Assembly (NCBI RefSeq): GCF_020172685.1
Contig: NZ_CP083986.1
Span: forward strand, 26,456 to 90,455
Origin: [Mycobacterium] nativiensis
GTDB lineage: Bacteria > Actinomycetota > Actinomycetes > Mycobacteriales > Mycobacteriaceae
DNA length: 64,000 nucleotides
Direction of reading: 5' to 3'
The translations under genes and the position numbers were made by a program. Positions 17,728 to 26,563 of the stretch are shown in pieces; positions within the stretch are counted from its first letter, which is position 1, and every line of letters starts with the position of its first letter. A model generated the notes under the pieces. It saw nothing but the letters and a program-made list of their open reading frames with translations, made no database searches and was not told the origin of the DNA.

Positions 17728-18783
17728 ATGTTCACTCAAACTTTGACGCGGCGGGTACTGGGCTCCAGCCTGGTCGGCCTGCTCACCGGTCCGCACGGGG
17801 TCGACCGCTACACCGAGCTGGTGTCGCCGACCTGGACCCGGGGCGACGCCCGCGCCCGGGTGGTCGCCGTCCGGCGCGCCACCCCGCGCAGTGTGACCCT
17901 GCTGCTGGAACCCAACGACGCGTTCGGCGGCTTCCAGGCCGGCCAGCACATCAACCTGACCGTTGACATCGACGGACGCAGGCGCACCCGGTGCTACTCG
18001 CCGGCCAGCGCCGAAGGCCAGCGGCTCATCGAGCTCACCATCGGCCGGCACGAGGGTGGCCTGGTCTCCGACCACCTGTACCGCAACGCCCGGCCCGGTA
18101 TGGTCGTCGGCCTGGACAAGGTCGGCGGCGACTTCGTGTTGCCGGCCATCCGGCCCCGGCGCATCCTGCTGGTCTCCGGCGGCAGCGGCATCACCCCGGT
18201 GATGTCGATGCTGCGCACGCTGCTGGCCGAGCGCTACGCCGGCAGGGTGGCGTTCGTCCACTACGCCCGCAACCCCGAGGAAGCCTGCTACCGCGACGAA
18301 CTCGCCGACATGCCGCGGGTGCGGGTGCTGCACGGCTACACCCGGGAGCCGGAAGCCGGCGACCTGCAGGGCTATTTCGACGCCGAGCACCTACGGGCGG
18401 CGATGCCGGACGCCGACGCGGTCTACGTGTGCGGCCCGCCGGCACTGGTCGCGGCCGTGCGCGAACAGCGCCCCGACGCCATCTCGGAGAGCTTCGTGCC
18501 GCCGGTCTTCACCGCTCCGGCCGAGGCGTCCGGGGGGCAGGTGACCTTCCTCGGCAGCACCATCGCCGTCGTCGACGACGGCCGGAGCCTGCTGGAGCAG
18601 GCCGAATCGGCCGGGCTGCAACCGGCCAACGGATGCCGGATGGGCATCTGCCACAGCTGCACCTGCCGCAAAACCGGTGGCACGGTGCGAAACCTGATCA
18701 CCGGGGCGATCTCCACCGCCGAGAGCGAAGACATCCAGATCTGCGTGTCCGTGCCCGTCGGCGACGTCGAAATCGACCTGTAG
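17728..18783 (+). CDS. Ferredoxin-type oxidoreductase, desaturase electron donor (Rv3230c-like)
   Basis: 351 residues in three domains. The FAD-binding barrel contains RTRCYSPAS. The NAD(P)-binding domain contains LLVSGGSGITPVMSMLRTL and YVCGPPALV. The C-terminal plant-type [2Fe-2S] domain has cysteines in GCRMGICHSCTC and a fourth in IQICVSVP. This is the arrangement of Rv3230c, which passes electrons from NADPH to the stearoyl-CoA desaturase DesA3. The start LTRRVLGSSLVGLLTGPHGVDRYTELVSPTW also fits that protein. The desaturase gene follows 18 nt later. The ATG at 17728 is fixed only by similarity; no ribosome site is evident. Confidence 0.88.
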   Translation: MFTQTLTRRVLGSSLVGLLTGPHGVDRYTELVSPTWTRGDARARVVAVRRATPRSVTLLLEPNDAFGGFQAGQHINLTVDIDGRRRTRCYSPASAEGQRLIELTIGRHEGGLVSDHLYRNARPGMVVGLDKVGGDFVLPAIRPRRILLVSGGSGITPVMSMLRTLLAERYAGRVAFVHYARNPEEACYRDELADMPRVRVLHGYTREPEAGDLQGYFDAEHLRAAMPDADAVYVCGPPALVAAVREQRPDAISESFVPPVFTAPAEASGGQVTFLGSTIAVVDDGRSLLEQAESAGLQPANGCRMGICHSCTCRKTGGTVRNLITGAISTAESEDIQICVSVPVGDVEIDL

Positions 18784-18801
18784 AAACCAAAGGAGCCAAC
18801 C

Positions 18802-19893
18802 ATGTCCGCACCAGTTCTCGAAGCGACCGAAGTCCTCGACGCCCCGCGCGCCGGCCTGCCCCCGCGGCTCGACGAGTTCGGCGCCGAACTCGACGCGATC
18901 CGCCAGCGCGTCCTCGACGACCTCGGGGAGCGCGACGCCGACTACATCCACCAGGTCATCAAGGCTCAGCGCGCCCTGGAGGTCGGGGGCCGGGCCCTGT
19001 TGTTCTTCAGCATCATCCCGCCGGCCTGGCTGGCGGGCACCGTGATGCTGGGGCTGTCGAAGATCCTCGACAACATGGAGATCGGCCACAACGTCATGCA
19101 CGGCCAGTACGACTGGATGGGCGAACCGGCGTTGTACGGCAGGGACTTCGAGTGGGACAACGCCTGCCCGAGCGACCAGTGGCGGCACTCGCACAACTAC
19201 ATGCACCACACCCACACCAACATCGTCGGCATGGACCGCGACGTGGGCTACGGCATCCTGCGGATGAGCGACAAGCAGCCCTGGGAGCCCTACTACCTGG
19301 GCAACCCGCTCTACGCCTTCCTGCTGATGGTGCTGTTCCAGTACGGCGTGGCGGTGCACGAGCTGGAGACCGAACGCATCCGGGCCGGCGAGATCGGGTT
19401 CGCCGACAAGCGCGAGATGCTGCTCGAGACCTGGCGCAAGGTCCGCCGCCAGACCCTCAAGGACTACGTGGCGTTCCCGCTGCTGGCGGGTCCGTTCGCG
19501 CCGCTGGTATTCGCCGGCAACATGACCGCCAACCTGATGCGCAACGTGTGGTCCTACACCATCATCTTCTGCGGACATTTCCCCGACGGCACACAGGAAT
19601 TCACGGTCGAGGAGACCGAGAACGAGTCCCGCGGCATGTGGTACTACCGCCAGATCCTCGGTTCGGCGAACCTGACCGGCGGCAAGTGGTTCCACATCTT
19701 CAGCGGAAACCTGTCGTTCCAGGTGGAGCATCACCTGTTCCCCGACCTGCCGGCGCACCGCTACGCCGAGATCGCCCCGCAGGTGCGGGAGATCTGCGAG
19801 CGCTACGGCGTCCCGTACAACACCGGCCCGCTGCTGCGGCAGTTCGCCACCGTGGTGCGCAAGATCTGCAAGCTGGCTCTGCCCTGGAACTGA
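18802..19893 (+). CDS. desA3: Membrane fatty acyl-CoA desaturase (DesA3-like)
   Basis: 363 residues. Histidine boxes for the di-iron centre are present: GHNVMH (H96, H100), HSHNYMHHTH (H131, H135, H136) and VEHHLFPDLPAH near residue 310. Hydrophobic segments at about 66-86, 168-180 and 228-250 span the membrane. It should put a double bond into stearoyl-CoA-type substrates with electrons from the preceding reductase. AAAGGAG 7-13 nt before the ATG marks the start. The protein is shorter than the M. tuberculosis DesA3 I recall (about 427 residues), so orthology is likely but not certain. Confidence 0.85.
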   Translation: MSAPVLEATEVLDAPRAGLPPRLDEFGAELDAIRQRVLDDLGERDADYIHQVIKAQRALEVGGRALLFFSIIPPAWLAGTVMLGLSKILDNMEIGHNVMHGQYDWMGEPALYGRDFEWDNACPSDQWRHSHNYMHHTHTNIVGMDRDVGYGILRMSDKQPWEPYYLGNPLYAFLLMVLFQYGVAVHELETERIRAGEIGFADKREMLLETWRKVRRQTLKDYVAFPLLAGPFAPLVFAGNMTANLMRNVWSYTIIFCGHFPDGTQEFTVEETENESRGMWYYRQILGSANLTGGKWFHIFSGNLSFQVEHHLFPDLPAHRYAEIAPQVREICERYGVPYNTGPLLRQFATVVRKICKLALPWN

Positions 19894-19911
19894 GCCCTGG
19901 AACTGAAGCGG

Positions 19912-20124
19912 TCAGTCCACCCCGACGGTGACTTCAGTCGATTTGATGAACACCGTCGCGGGCTGGCCGACCTTGAGGTCGAGGTCGAGGGCGGCGTCGC
20001 GGGTCACCGACGAGGTGATCACCTGCTCGCCGCCGTCGAGCCGGATCTTGACCACGGCCATGACCGAGCCGACGTCGAGATCGGCGATGGTTCCGGTGAG
20101 TTGATTGCGCGTGGATAGCTGCAT
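19912..20124 (-). CDS. Molbindin (Mop/TOBE-domain protein)
   Basis: 70 residues from the ATG at 20124, which follows AAGAGG at a good distance. The sequence MQLSTRNQLTGTIADLDVGSVMAVVKIRLDGG, then VITSSVTRDAALDLDLKVGQPATVFIKSTEV, is a single Mop domain, as in molybdate-storage molbindins and in the C-termini of ModE and ModC. It probably binds molybdate oxyanions as an oligomer and buffers the pool. No molybdate transporter or molybdopterin gene is nearby. It ends 19 nt from the desaturase gene on the other strand. Confidence 0.85.
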   Translation of the reverse strand: MQLSTRNQLTGTIADLDVGSVMAVVKIRLDGGEQVITSSVTRDAALDLDLKVGQPATVFIKSTEVTVGVD

Positions 20125-20170
20125 GGTGGACCTCTTCGATTCTCGGTGCCCCCGACGAATCAACGGTAGA

Positions 20171-20779
20171 TCAGCACCGAGGGCCCAGCAGGGCAATCGA
20201 CGCATCGACCGCCGGCTCGGTGATCGCACCGATGTCGGCGCCGTCCTCGACGGCCAGCGCCGTCAGCTCCCGCAGGCCACCCAGCAGAATCACCGCCAGC
20301 GCCGGTGTCAGCGCGGGCAGCTCGGCCCGGCGGAAACCCGGACTGCCGCTGAGCTGAATCAGTAGATCGGCCATCAGGTCCAGGCCGCGCCGTTGGGCCG
20401 GCCGCGCCGCCTCGCCCAACGACGGCAGCTCGCGAATCCAGCTCAACGTGATCGCCGGCCGGGACCGGATCTGGGCGACGTAGGCCCCCACCGCCTGACG
20501 GATCTGGTCCTGCCAGTCGGCCTGCGGGTCCACCTCGGTCCGGATCCGCTCGGCCAGGGCCTCGTTGTCGGCGCGCAGCAGTTCCAGGAAGCACTCCTGC
20601 TTGCTGGCGAAGCGGTCATAGAAGGTGCGTTTGGAGGTGCGGGCGGCGCGCACGATGTCGGCGACGGTGCTGGCCCGATAGCCGCGCTCGGCGATCGAAT
20701 CGGCCAGGCCGTCGAGCAGCCGGCACCGAAACGGGTCGGCCGCGGGCGTCGCTGCGCTGTCGGCCGCCAGCACCGTCAT
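20171..20779 (-). CDS. TetR-family regulator, divergent from CYP138 (Rv0135c-like)
   Basis: 202 residues from the ATG at 20779, chosen because GGGAGG lies just upstream; an earlier ATG at 20818 lacks one. The helix-turn-helix is LLDGLADSIAERGYRASTVADIVRAARTSKRTFYDRFASKQECF. The gene order TetR, CYP138, MsrA equals Rv0135c-Rv0136-Rv0137c. Two GGTAC-N6-GTACC sites lie between it and the P450 gene, so it very likely represses both. The ligand is unknown. Confidence 0.85.
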   Translation of the reverse strand: MTVLAADSAATPAADPFRCRLLDGLADSIAERGYRASTVADIVRAARTSKRTFYDRFASKQECFLELLRADNEALAERIRTEVDPQADWQDQIRQAVGAYVAQIRSRPAITLSWIRELPSLGEAARPAQRRGLDLMADLLIQLSGSPGFRRAELPALTPALAVILLGGLRELTALAVEDGADIGAITEPAVDASIALLGPRC

Positions 20780-20819
20780 CGCCGCACCTCCCTGCGTCCG
20801 CGGACCCTTGCCAGTCAAT

Positions 20820-20869
20820 GGTACTTAACGGTACCGTGTGACGACCAGCACTTGGTACGCATTGGTACC
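20820..20869. promoter_or_regulatory. Duplicated GGTAC-N6-GTACC operator
   Basis: Perfect inverted repeats lie at 20820-20835 (spacer TTAACG) and 20854-20869 (spacer GCATTG), with centres 34 bp apart. Such tandem 16-bp palindromes in the divergent gap of a TetR gene are typical operators. The second one lies 24 bp before the P450 start. Confidence 0.75.
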
Positions 20870-20893
20870 GCAAATCGCGTCGAGAGGCGTCCC

Positions 20894-22243
20894 ATGACCC
20901 AGACCTTTGCCGGCAACAGCACTGAGACGACGGACCTGCCCGCGATCAACCTTCCCCCGGGTCCCCGAGTGCCCAAGGCGCTGTCGATCCTGCTCTTCAC
21001 CCTGGCTCGACGTCAGGTGGTGCAGCGACTGACCCGCCGGTACGGTCCCGCCTTCACGATCACCAGCCCGATCTTCGGGACGACGGTGTTCGTCACCGAA
21101 CCCGACCTGGCCAAGCAGGTGTTCCTCGCCAACCCCGATGACCTCGGCAACATTCAGCCCAACCTGTCCCGCATCCTCGGACCCGGTTCGGTGTTCGCCC
21201 TGGACGGCGCCGAGCACCGGCGCCGACGCAATCTGTTGAGCCCACCGTTCCACGGCAAGAGCATCCGGGCCTACGAGCAGATCATCGCCGAGGAGACCCT
21301 CCGCGAAATCGCCGACTGGCCTATCGGGAAGTCCTTCGAAACACTGCTGCCGATGAACCGGATCACCTTGAATGTGATCCTGCGGGCGATCTTCGGTGCG
21401 GAAGGCGCCGAGCTGGACAAGCTGCGGGTCCAGCTGCCGAAGTGGGTCACCCTGGGCTCGCGGCTGGTGGCGCTGCCCATGCCGGACCGCACCTTCGGGC
21501 GATTCACCCCGTGGGGCCGGTTGGCCGCCTGGCGCGACGAATACGAAGTCGTCCTGGACAAGTTGATCGCCGACGTGCGCGCCGACCCGAACTTCGAGAA
21601 CCGCACCGACGTGCTGACCCTGTTGTTGAGCAGCACCTACGAAGACGGTACGGCGATGACCCGCCAGGAGATCGGCGACGAACTGCTGACCCTGCTGGCC
21701 GCCGGACACGAGACCACGGCGTCGACGATGGCCTGGGTGTTCGAGCGGCTGAGCCGCTACCCGGAACTGCTCGACGAGCTGACCGCCGAAGCGGACACGG
21801 ACCAGAACACGTTGCGGCGCGCCACGATCCGGGAAGTTCAGCGGACCCGGACTGTCATCGACTTCGCCGGTCGCCACGTGTATGCGCCCCGGGTGCAGAT
21901 CGGTGAATGGGTCATTCCCCGCGGATACGGGGTGATCGTCGGAATCAACGAGATCCACCAGAACCCCGCCGTGTTCGACGAACCGGACCGGTTCGACCCC
22001 AAACGCTACCTCGATGGCAACCCGTCGGCATTCGAGTGGCTGCCCTACGGCGGCGGCAGCCGGCGCTGCCCCGGCTCGGCGTTCGCCAACCTGGAGATGG
22101 ACGTGGTGTTGCGAACCGTGTTGCAGCACTTGACCATCGAAACCACAACCGCGCCAGGGGAGAAGTTCCATTCCCGCGGCGTCGCCTTCACCCCTAAGCA
22201 GGGCGGGCGGATCACGGTGCGCCCGCGCACCCAGCGTCGCTAG
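20894..22243 (+). CDS. cyp138: Cytochrome P450 CYP138 (Rv0136-like)
   Basis: 449 residues. Seen in order are a Pro-rich hinge ([11 protein letters not shown]), the I-helix [14 protein letters not shown] standing for the ExxR motif, and the haem loop [14 protein letters not shown] with the thiolate Cys near residue 391. The ATG at 20894 is preceded by GAGAGG. The position next to an Rv0135c-like TetR and MsrA identifies the orthologue. The CYP138 substrate is not established; the long N-terminus and sequence class resemble fatty-acid and bulky-lipid hydroxylases. Its stop overlaps that of msrA by 4 nt. Confidence 0.9.
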   Translation: MTQTFAGNSTETTDLPAINLPPGPRVPKALSILLFTLARRQVVQRLTRRYGPAFTITSPIFGTTVFVTEPDLAKQVFLANPDDLGNIQPNLSRILGPGSVFALDGAEHRRRRNLLSPPFHGKSIRAYEQIIAEETLREIADWPIGKSFETLLPMNRITLNVILRAIFGAEGAELDKLRVQLPKWVTLGSRLVALPMPDRTFGRFTPWGRLAAWRDEYEVVLDKLIADVRADPNFENRTDVLTLLLSSTYEDGTAMTRQEIGDELLTLLAAGHETTASTMAWVFERLSRYPELLDELTAEADTDQNTLRRATIREVQRTRTVIDFAGRHVYAPRVQIGEWVIPRGYGVIVGINEIHQNPAVFDEPDRFDPKRYLDGNPSAFEWLPYGGGSRRCPGSAFANLEMDVVLRTVLQHLTIETTTAPGEKFHSRGVAFTPKQGGRITVRPRTQRR

Positions 22244-22743
22244 GTCTGGCGCTGCAGTTGCCAGTCCGGCCGGATGTAGTGGCAGGTGTAGCCGCCCGGG
22301 AACCGCTCCAGGTAATCCTGGTGTTCGGGTTCGGCCTCCCAGAAGTCACCGGCCGGGCTGACCTCGGTCACCACCTTGCCGGGCCAGCGCCCGGACGCCT
22401 CCACGTCGGCGATGGTCTCCAGTGCGACCCGGTGCTGCTCCTCGTCGAGGTAGAAGATCGCCGACCGGTAGCTGGTACCGACATCATTGCCCTGCCGGTT
22501 GCGAGTGCTCGGGTCGTGGATCGCGAAGAAGAACTCCAGCAGGCTGCGGTAGTCCGTGGCAGTCGGGTCGTAGGTGATCTCGATGGCCTCGGCGTGGGTG
22601 CCGTGGTTGCGATAGGTGGCATTCGGGACGTCCCCGCCGGTGTAGCCGACCCGGGTGGCCACCACGCCGGGTTGCTTGCGGATCAGGTCCTGCATGCCCC
22701 AGAAGCAGCCGCCGGCCAGGATCGCACTCTGGTAGTTACTCAT
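22240..22743 (-). CDS. msrA: Peptide methionine sulfoxide reductase MsrA
   Basis: 167 residues. The catalytic GCFWG is near the N-terminus (Cys13), and the signature continues [30 protein letters not shown]. The C-terminal [10 protein letters not shown] supplies a resolving cysteine. It repairs the S-epimer of methionine sulfoxide using thioredoxin. The location beside CYP138 matches Rv0137c. Confidence 0.95.
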   Translation of the reverse strand: MSNYQSAILAGGCFWGMQDLIRKQPGVVATRVGYTGGDVPNATYRNHGTHAEAIEITYDPTATDYRSLLEFFFAIHDPSTRNRQGNDVGTSYRSAIFYLDEEQHRVALETIADVEASGRWPGKVVTEVSPAGDFWEAEPEHQDYLERFPGGYTCHYIRPDWQLQRQT

Positions 22744-22761
22744 GCCCCCGATTATCCCGGC

Positions 22762-23937
22762 TCAGCCAAGGCTCGCCAGGGGATAGGAACGATAGCTGGT
22801 CAACACCGCGCTGGGCTCCCGGTGCGGCGGCGCCGCACCGGTCAACTCGGGGAATCGGTCGAACAGGGCGAGTAGCCCCGACCGGATCTGCATGCGGGCC
22901 AGTGGGGCGCCCAGGCAGACGTGCGGGCCGAAGCCGAACCCCAGATGGCCGGTCTGCGACCGGGCCAGATCAAGCCGGTCGGGGTCGGGGAACATCGCCG
23001 GGTCCCGGTTGGCGGCGGCCAGCCCGAGCAGGATCGGGGCGCCGGCCTCCATCACGGCGTCACCGATCTCGATGGGTGCCTCGGCCACCCGGGAGATCAT
23101 CAGGGCCGGGCTGATCATCCGGACCAGTTCGTCGACGGCGTGCGGGGCAGCGTCCGGCTCGGCCAGCAGGCGCCGTTGCTCGGGGTCGTCGATCAGCAGC
23201 GCGGCCGCCCCGGTGAGCACTGCGGTGGTGGTGTCGTGACCGGCCGACAGCAAGAAGATCGCGTTGTGCAGCAGCTCGTCGTCCGACACCGGCAGCCCGC
23301 TGGCCGCCACCACCGACAACAGATCGTGGCCGGGATCAGCGCGGCGCAGCTTCAGCAGGTCGGCGAGCAGCGCCTTCATCCCGGCGGCGGCATCGTCGGC
23401 GGCGGTGAACACCGACCGGGGCGCCGCCGGTTCCAGCGCCGCGATCAGCGCCATCGACCAGATCTGCAGGTTGTCCAGCTCGCTGTCGGGCACCCCCAGC
23501 AGGGTGGCGATCATGCCGAGCGGCAACGGTTTGGCGAACTCGGCCACCAGGTCGAAGCCGGCCGGATCCAGCCCGGCCGCCAACACCCGGGCCCGGGCGG
23601 CGACTTCGGTTTCGAAGGAGGCCAGCGCCCGCGGCGTGAACGCCCGGGACAGCGGGGCCCGTAGCCGGCGGTGGTCGTCACCGGAGCGGTAGAACAGGTT
23701 GTGTTCCACATGGGTCAGATACGGGCGGCCCGGATCGAGCTTGCTGCGGTACAGGTTTCGCCGGTCGGTGCCGGCCCGCTCGTCGCGCAGCATCGCCAGC
23801 ACGTCGGCGTAGCGGGTGAGCACCCACAGCCCCTGGCTGTTGCGGTGCACCGGGTCGGCCTCGGCGAACCGTCGTTGATAGGCCAGCGGATCGACGTGCA
23901 GCTCGGGGTCGCGGAAGTCGAAGTCGAGCGTGGCCAT
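22762..23937 (-). CDS. Soluble cytochrome P450
   Basis: 391 residues of the short bacterial class. The I-helix is SAGHDTTTA, the ExxR motif is DELVRM, and the haem loop is FGFGPHVCLGAPLAR. The start MATLDFDFRDPELHVDPLAYQRRFAEADPVH is typical. It is last in a minus-strand operon with a hydrolase, TetR, crotonase and VOC protein; its ATG overlaps the stop of the hydrolase gene by one base. The substrate is unknown, but the context is lipid or aromatic catabolism. The whole group is inserted between the Rv0137c-like and Rv0138-like genes. Confidence 0.88.
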   Translation of the reverse strand: MATLDFDFRDPELHVDPLAYQRRFAEADPVHRNSQGLWVLTRYADVLAMLRDERAGTDRRNLYRSKLDPGRPYLTHVEHNLFYRSGDDHRRLRAPLSRAFTPRALASFETEVAARARVLAAGLDPAGFDLVAEFAKPLPLGMIATLLGVPDSELDNLQIWSMALIAALEPAAPRSVFTAADDAAAGMKALLADLLKLRRADPGHDLLSVVAASGLPVSDDELLHNAIFLLSAGHDTTTAVLTGAAALLIDDPEQRRLLAEPDAAPHAVDELVRMISPALMISRVAEAPIEIGDAVMEAGAPILLGLAAANRDPAMFPDPDRLDLARSQTGHLGFGFGPHVCLGAPLARMQIRSGLLALFDRFPELTGAAPPHREPSAVLTSYRSYPLASLG

Positions 23938-25049
23938 CAGGTGCGTTCAGCGATCCAGGACGCCACCAGATCCGCGCAGATCGTGCGGCTGTCCGTCGGT
24001 TGCTGCAGGTAGTGGTCGCCGGGGATGAAGTGCAGCTGCTTGTCGGTGCTGGCCAGCGAGTCGTGGATGTGGTGAGCATCGCTGGGGAACACGCCGGTGT
24101 CCGCGGTGCCCTGAATCACCAAGGAGGGCAACGTGATCCGGCCCAGGTGCGGGGCGCCCTGGCAGAACGAGGTCTGCAGGCTCCACATGGACAGCCAGGT
24201 CCGCAGCGTGCAGTGCGCGGCGATGTTGTACGGCGCACGGTTGGCGCGCCGCGGGTCACCCAGGTAGCACGAGTTCATCGGGCGGTCCGACGGGTCGAGC
24301 GAGGCGTCCAGGTAACGCGGGTCGGCCCACACCCGATGCACCGAGAAGGAGCGATCGTAGGTGCCGCCGGCCTTGAGCCGCTTGAGCTCCGCCTGCGCCC
24401 ACGCGGTGATCCGGTCATTGCGGTCGCGCTGGGCCTGGCGGTAGCGGGCGATGAATTCCGGGGTGTAGGGCGGGGCGTTGTGCTCGGCGTACATGTCCAG
24501 GGCCGGATCGCAGGACAGCGGGTCGGTCTCGTCGGTCACCGACGGGTCGATCCACGCGGTCAGCACCTCCGGCCGTCCGGCGTGCGCCTGGGTGGACACA
24601 TACAGGTCGCCGGGCGGCAGCGCGTTGACCGCGTCGGGCACCGGGCCGCCGCCGACTCCGGTGATGTGCGGGTCGACGGACTGCGACTGGTAGGCGGCCA
24701 TCAGCGATCCTCCGCCGGAGTTGCCGAGCAACACGATCGTCTCGACGCCGGCCTGTTCGCGCAGCCACTGCACCCCGGCCGCGATGTCCAGCAGCGCGTG
24801 CTCGAGCAGGAACAGCGACTCGCCGCTGCGGTACCGGGTGTTCCAACCCAGAAAGCCGTAGCCGCGTTCGGCGATGAGCGGCGCCAGGTAGTGCTCGGCG
24901 AAGTCCACGTTGTAGTGGCTGGCGATGACCGCCACCTTCGGCCTGACGCCGGACGGGGTCCAGTACAGCCCCTGCGCGGGATGGTAGCCGGCGGGGTTCA
25001 CACCCGCCGATGCCGAAGTGAGCGAAACGAATTCGCGTGTCACCGCCAC
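23937..25049 (-). CDS. Alpha/beta hydrolase
   Basis: 370 residues. The core reads PKVAVIASHYNVDFAEHYLAPLIAERGYGFLGWNTR, then the nucleophile elbow LGNSGGGS, the late acid region VIQGTADTGVFPSD and the histidine in FIPGDHYLQQP. A large insertion between elbow and acid (about 140-290) forms a cap domain. The enzyme probably cleaves an ester, thioester or C-C bond of a bulky substrate. The start lies 16 nt after the TetR stop and the end is coupled to the P450 gene. Confidence 0.8.
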   Translation of the reverse strand: MAVTREFVSLTSASAGVNPAGYHPAQGLYWTPSGVRPKVAVIASHYNVDFAEHYLAPLIAERGYGFLGWNTRYRSGESLFLLEHALLDIAAGVQWLREQAGVETIVLLGNSGGGSLMAAYQSQSVDPHITGVGGGPVPDAVNALPPGDLYVSTQAHAGRPEVLTAWIDPSVTDETDPLSCDPALDMYAEHNAPPYTPEFIARYRQAQRDRNDRITAWAQAELKRLKAGGTYDRSFSVHRVWADPRYLDASLDPSDRPMNSCYLGDPRRANRAPYNIAAHCTLRTWLSMWSLQTSFCQGAPHLGRITLPSLVIQGTADTGVFPSDAHHIHDSLASTDKQLHFIPGDHYLQQPTDSRTICADLVASWIAERT

Positions 25050-25065
25050 TGCATAACTCCTTTGG

Positions 25066-25719
25066 TCATGAATCCTGATCGCGCCAGCTCACCGAGCGGT
25101 ACCAGGTGTCGGTGAGCGTCTTGATAGCCGCTTCGTCGTCGAGTTCGCGGCCTGCGACGTCGCCGCCCGCCACCAGCCAGACATAGGTGAAGTGGTTGAG
25201 CATGGCGACGATGGCCGACCCGACCAGCTCCGGATCCGCGTCGGGCACATAGCCTTTGCGTTGCGCCATCCGTACCGTCTGCGCCACCCAGTCGATCGCG
25301 TCGGCGCACATGTCCCGCCAGCGCTGGGCGAATTCGTCGTTGATCATCGCCAGCTGGAACACCCCGACCATGACTCCGAGGTGTTCGCGGTAGGTCTCCC
25401 AGTGCGCCCGCACCGATTCCTCGATGATCTCGCGCAGATCCTGGCCCGGGTGCAATGCCTGCGCCGCACGGCTTTTGGCCGAGGCCCGGAAGTCCTCGGC
25501 CAGCGACGCCAGCAGGTCTTCCTTGGACTCGAAGTAGTGGTAGAACGACGCCGGCGAGCGTTTGGCGGCCGAGGTGATGTCGGTGATCGTCGTCTTGAAG
25601 AAGCCCTTGGCCGCGATCACCTCACGGGCCGCCTGCTCCAGGCGGGCCTGGGTGTCGCGGCCCCGCACGGTGGGACGGGTGGCCGACCCGTCCGCGACCT
25701 CGCCGTCCGCGGATGTCAT
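25066..25719 (-). CDS. TetR-family regulator inside a catabolic operon
   Basis: 217 residues. The helix-turn-helix is RLEQAAREVIAAKGFFKTTITDITSAAKRSPASFYHYFESKEDL, followed by a helical ligand domain. The start overlaps the crotonase stop (ATGA), so the regulator is translated with the enzymes it probably controls. I found no convincing operator inside the operon; the two palindromes upstream of the VOC gene (27173-27227) are candidates. Confidence 0.85.
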   Translation of the reverse strand: MTSADGEVADGSATRPTVRGRDTQARLEQAAREVIAAKGFFKTTITDITSAAKRSPASFYHYFESKEDLLASLAEDFRASAKSRAAQALHPGQDLREIIEESVRAHWETYREHLGVMVGVFQLAMINDEFAQRWRDMCADAIDWVAQTVRMAQRKGYVPDADPELVGSAIVAMLNHFTYVWLVAGGDVAGRELDDEAAIKTLTDTWYRSVSWRDQDS

Positions 25720-26552
25720 GCCGGTTCCGCCTGGTCCAACTCGGCCGCCAGATCGGCCAGTCGGCGTTCGCCGGTGGGCGTCTGGCCGCCCGCGGCCAGG
25801 AAGCGTTGCATCTTGGGCAGCGCCGCGCCGCGGCCGAGCATCCGCGCGAAAGCGGAGCGCTCCACCGCCAGGCCCGCGGCCAGGTCCGGGGCGGCCAGGG
25901 TGGCCTTGACGTCGGCGATGTCGGCCAACGGCACCGTGGCGATGCGCCGCACCAGCCGGTCCAGGAAGGGTCCGACGGCGTCCGCGTCCAACGCGCGGTT
26001 GACCAGCCCGTAGCGTTCGGCGAGGTCGGCATCCAGGTCGTCGTGGGCGAGGATCACCTCCAGCGCACGGCCCCGTCCCAGCAGGTGAAGCAGGTGCTGG
26101 GGACCCGAACCGGCGGGGATGACCCCGATCCCGGTCTCGATCTGGTTGAACACCGCCCGGCCGGTGACCGCAAACCGGAGATCGAGGTTGACCAGCAGCT
26201 CCATCCCACCGCCGGCCACCCGCCCGGAGACCACCCCGATGGTGACCTGGTCGAGCGCCCGGAACGCGCCGACCAGGTCCTGGAAGGAGCCGACGGCGGC
26301 CTCGGTGTTCTCGGCCGAGGCGGCCAGCAGCGCCAGGTCCACGTGGGCGATGAAGAAGTCGGGGTTGGCGCTTTCCAGTAACACCACCCGTACGTCACGG
26401 TGACCGGCGGGCGAGCGCAGCCACTTCACCAGCCGCCACAGGTCGCCCATCATGGTGGCGTCCATCAGGTTGATCTCGCCGTGGCTGATGCACACCCGGG
26501 CCACCGGTCCGTCGTGGGTGACCGTCAGCGACGTCAGGGAATCGAGACCCAT
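25716..26552 (-). CDS. Enoyl-CoA hydratase/isomerase-family protein (crotonase)
   Basis: 278 residues. The first oxyanion region is ESANPDFFIAHVDLALL and the second is GRVAGGGMELLVNLDLRFAV, followed by FNQIETGIGVIPAGSGPQHLLHLLGRGRALEVIL. A Glu in QIETGIG matches a catalytic position of crotonases; the first catalytic Glu (usually in the AGGG-x-E region) is present as GGGMELL. It should hydrate, isomerise or cleave an acyl-CoA. It lies 11 nt after the VOC gene. Confidence 0.85.
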   Translation of the reverse strand: MGLDSLTSLTVTHDGPVARVCISHGEINLMDATMMGDLWRLVKWLRSPAGHRDVRVVLLESANPDFFIAHVDLALLAASAENTEAAVGSFQDLVGAFRALDQVTIGVVSGRVAGGGMELLVNLDLRFAVTGRAVFNQIETGIGVIPAGSGPQHLLHLLGRGRALEVILAHDDLDADLAERYGLVNRALDADAVGPFLDRLVRRIATVPLADIADVKATLAAPDLAAGLAVERSAFARMLGRGAALPKMQRFLAAGGQTPTGERRLADLAAELDQAEPA

Positions 26553-26563
26553 GAGTGCCCGGC

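Noticed and set aside
20825..22171. Minus-strand open frame opposite cyp138
   Set aside because: Gln/Val/Gly-rich composition without motifs; the P450 on the other strand is certain.
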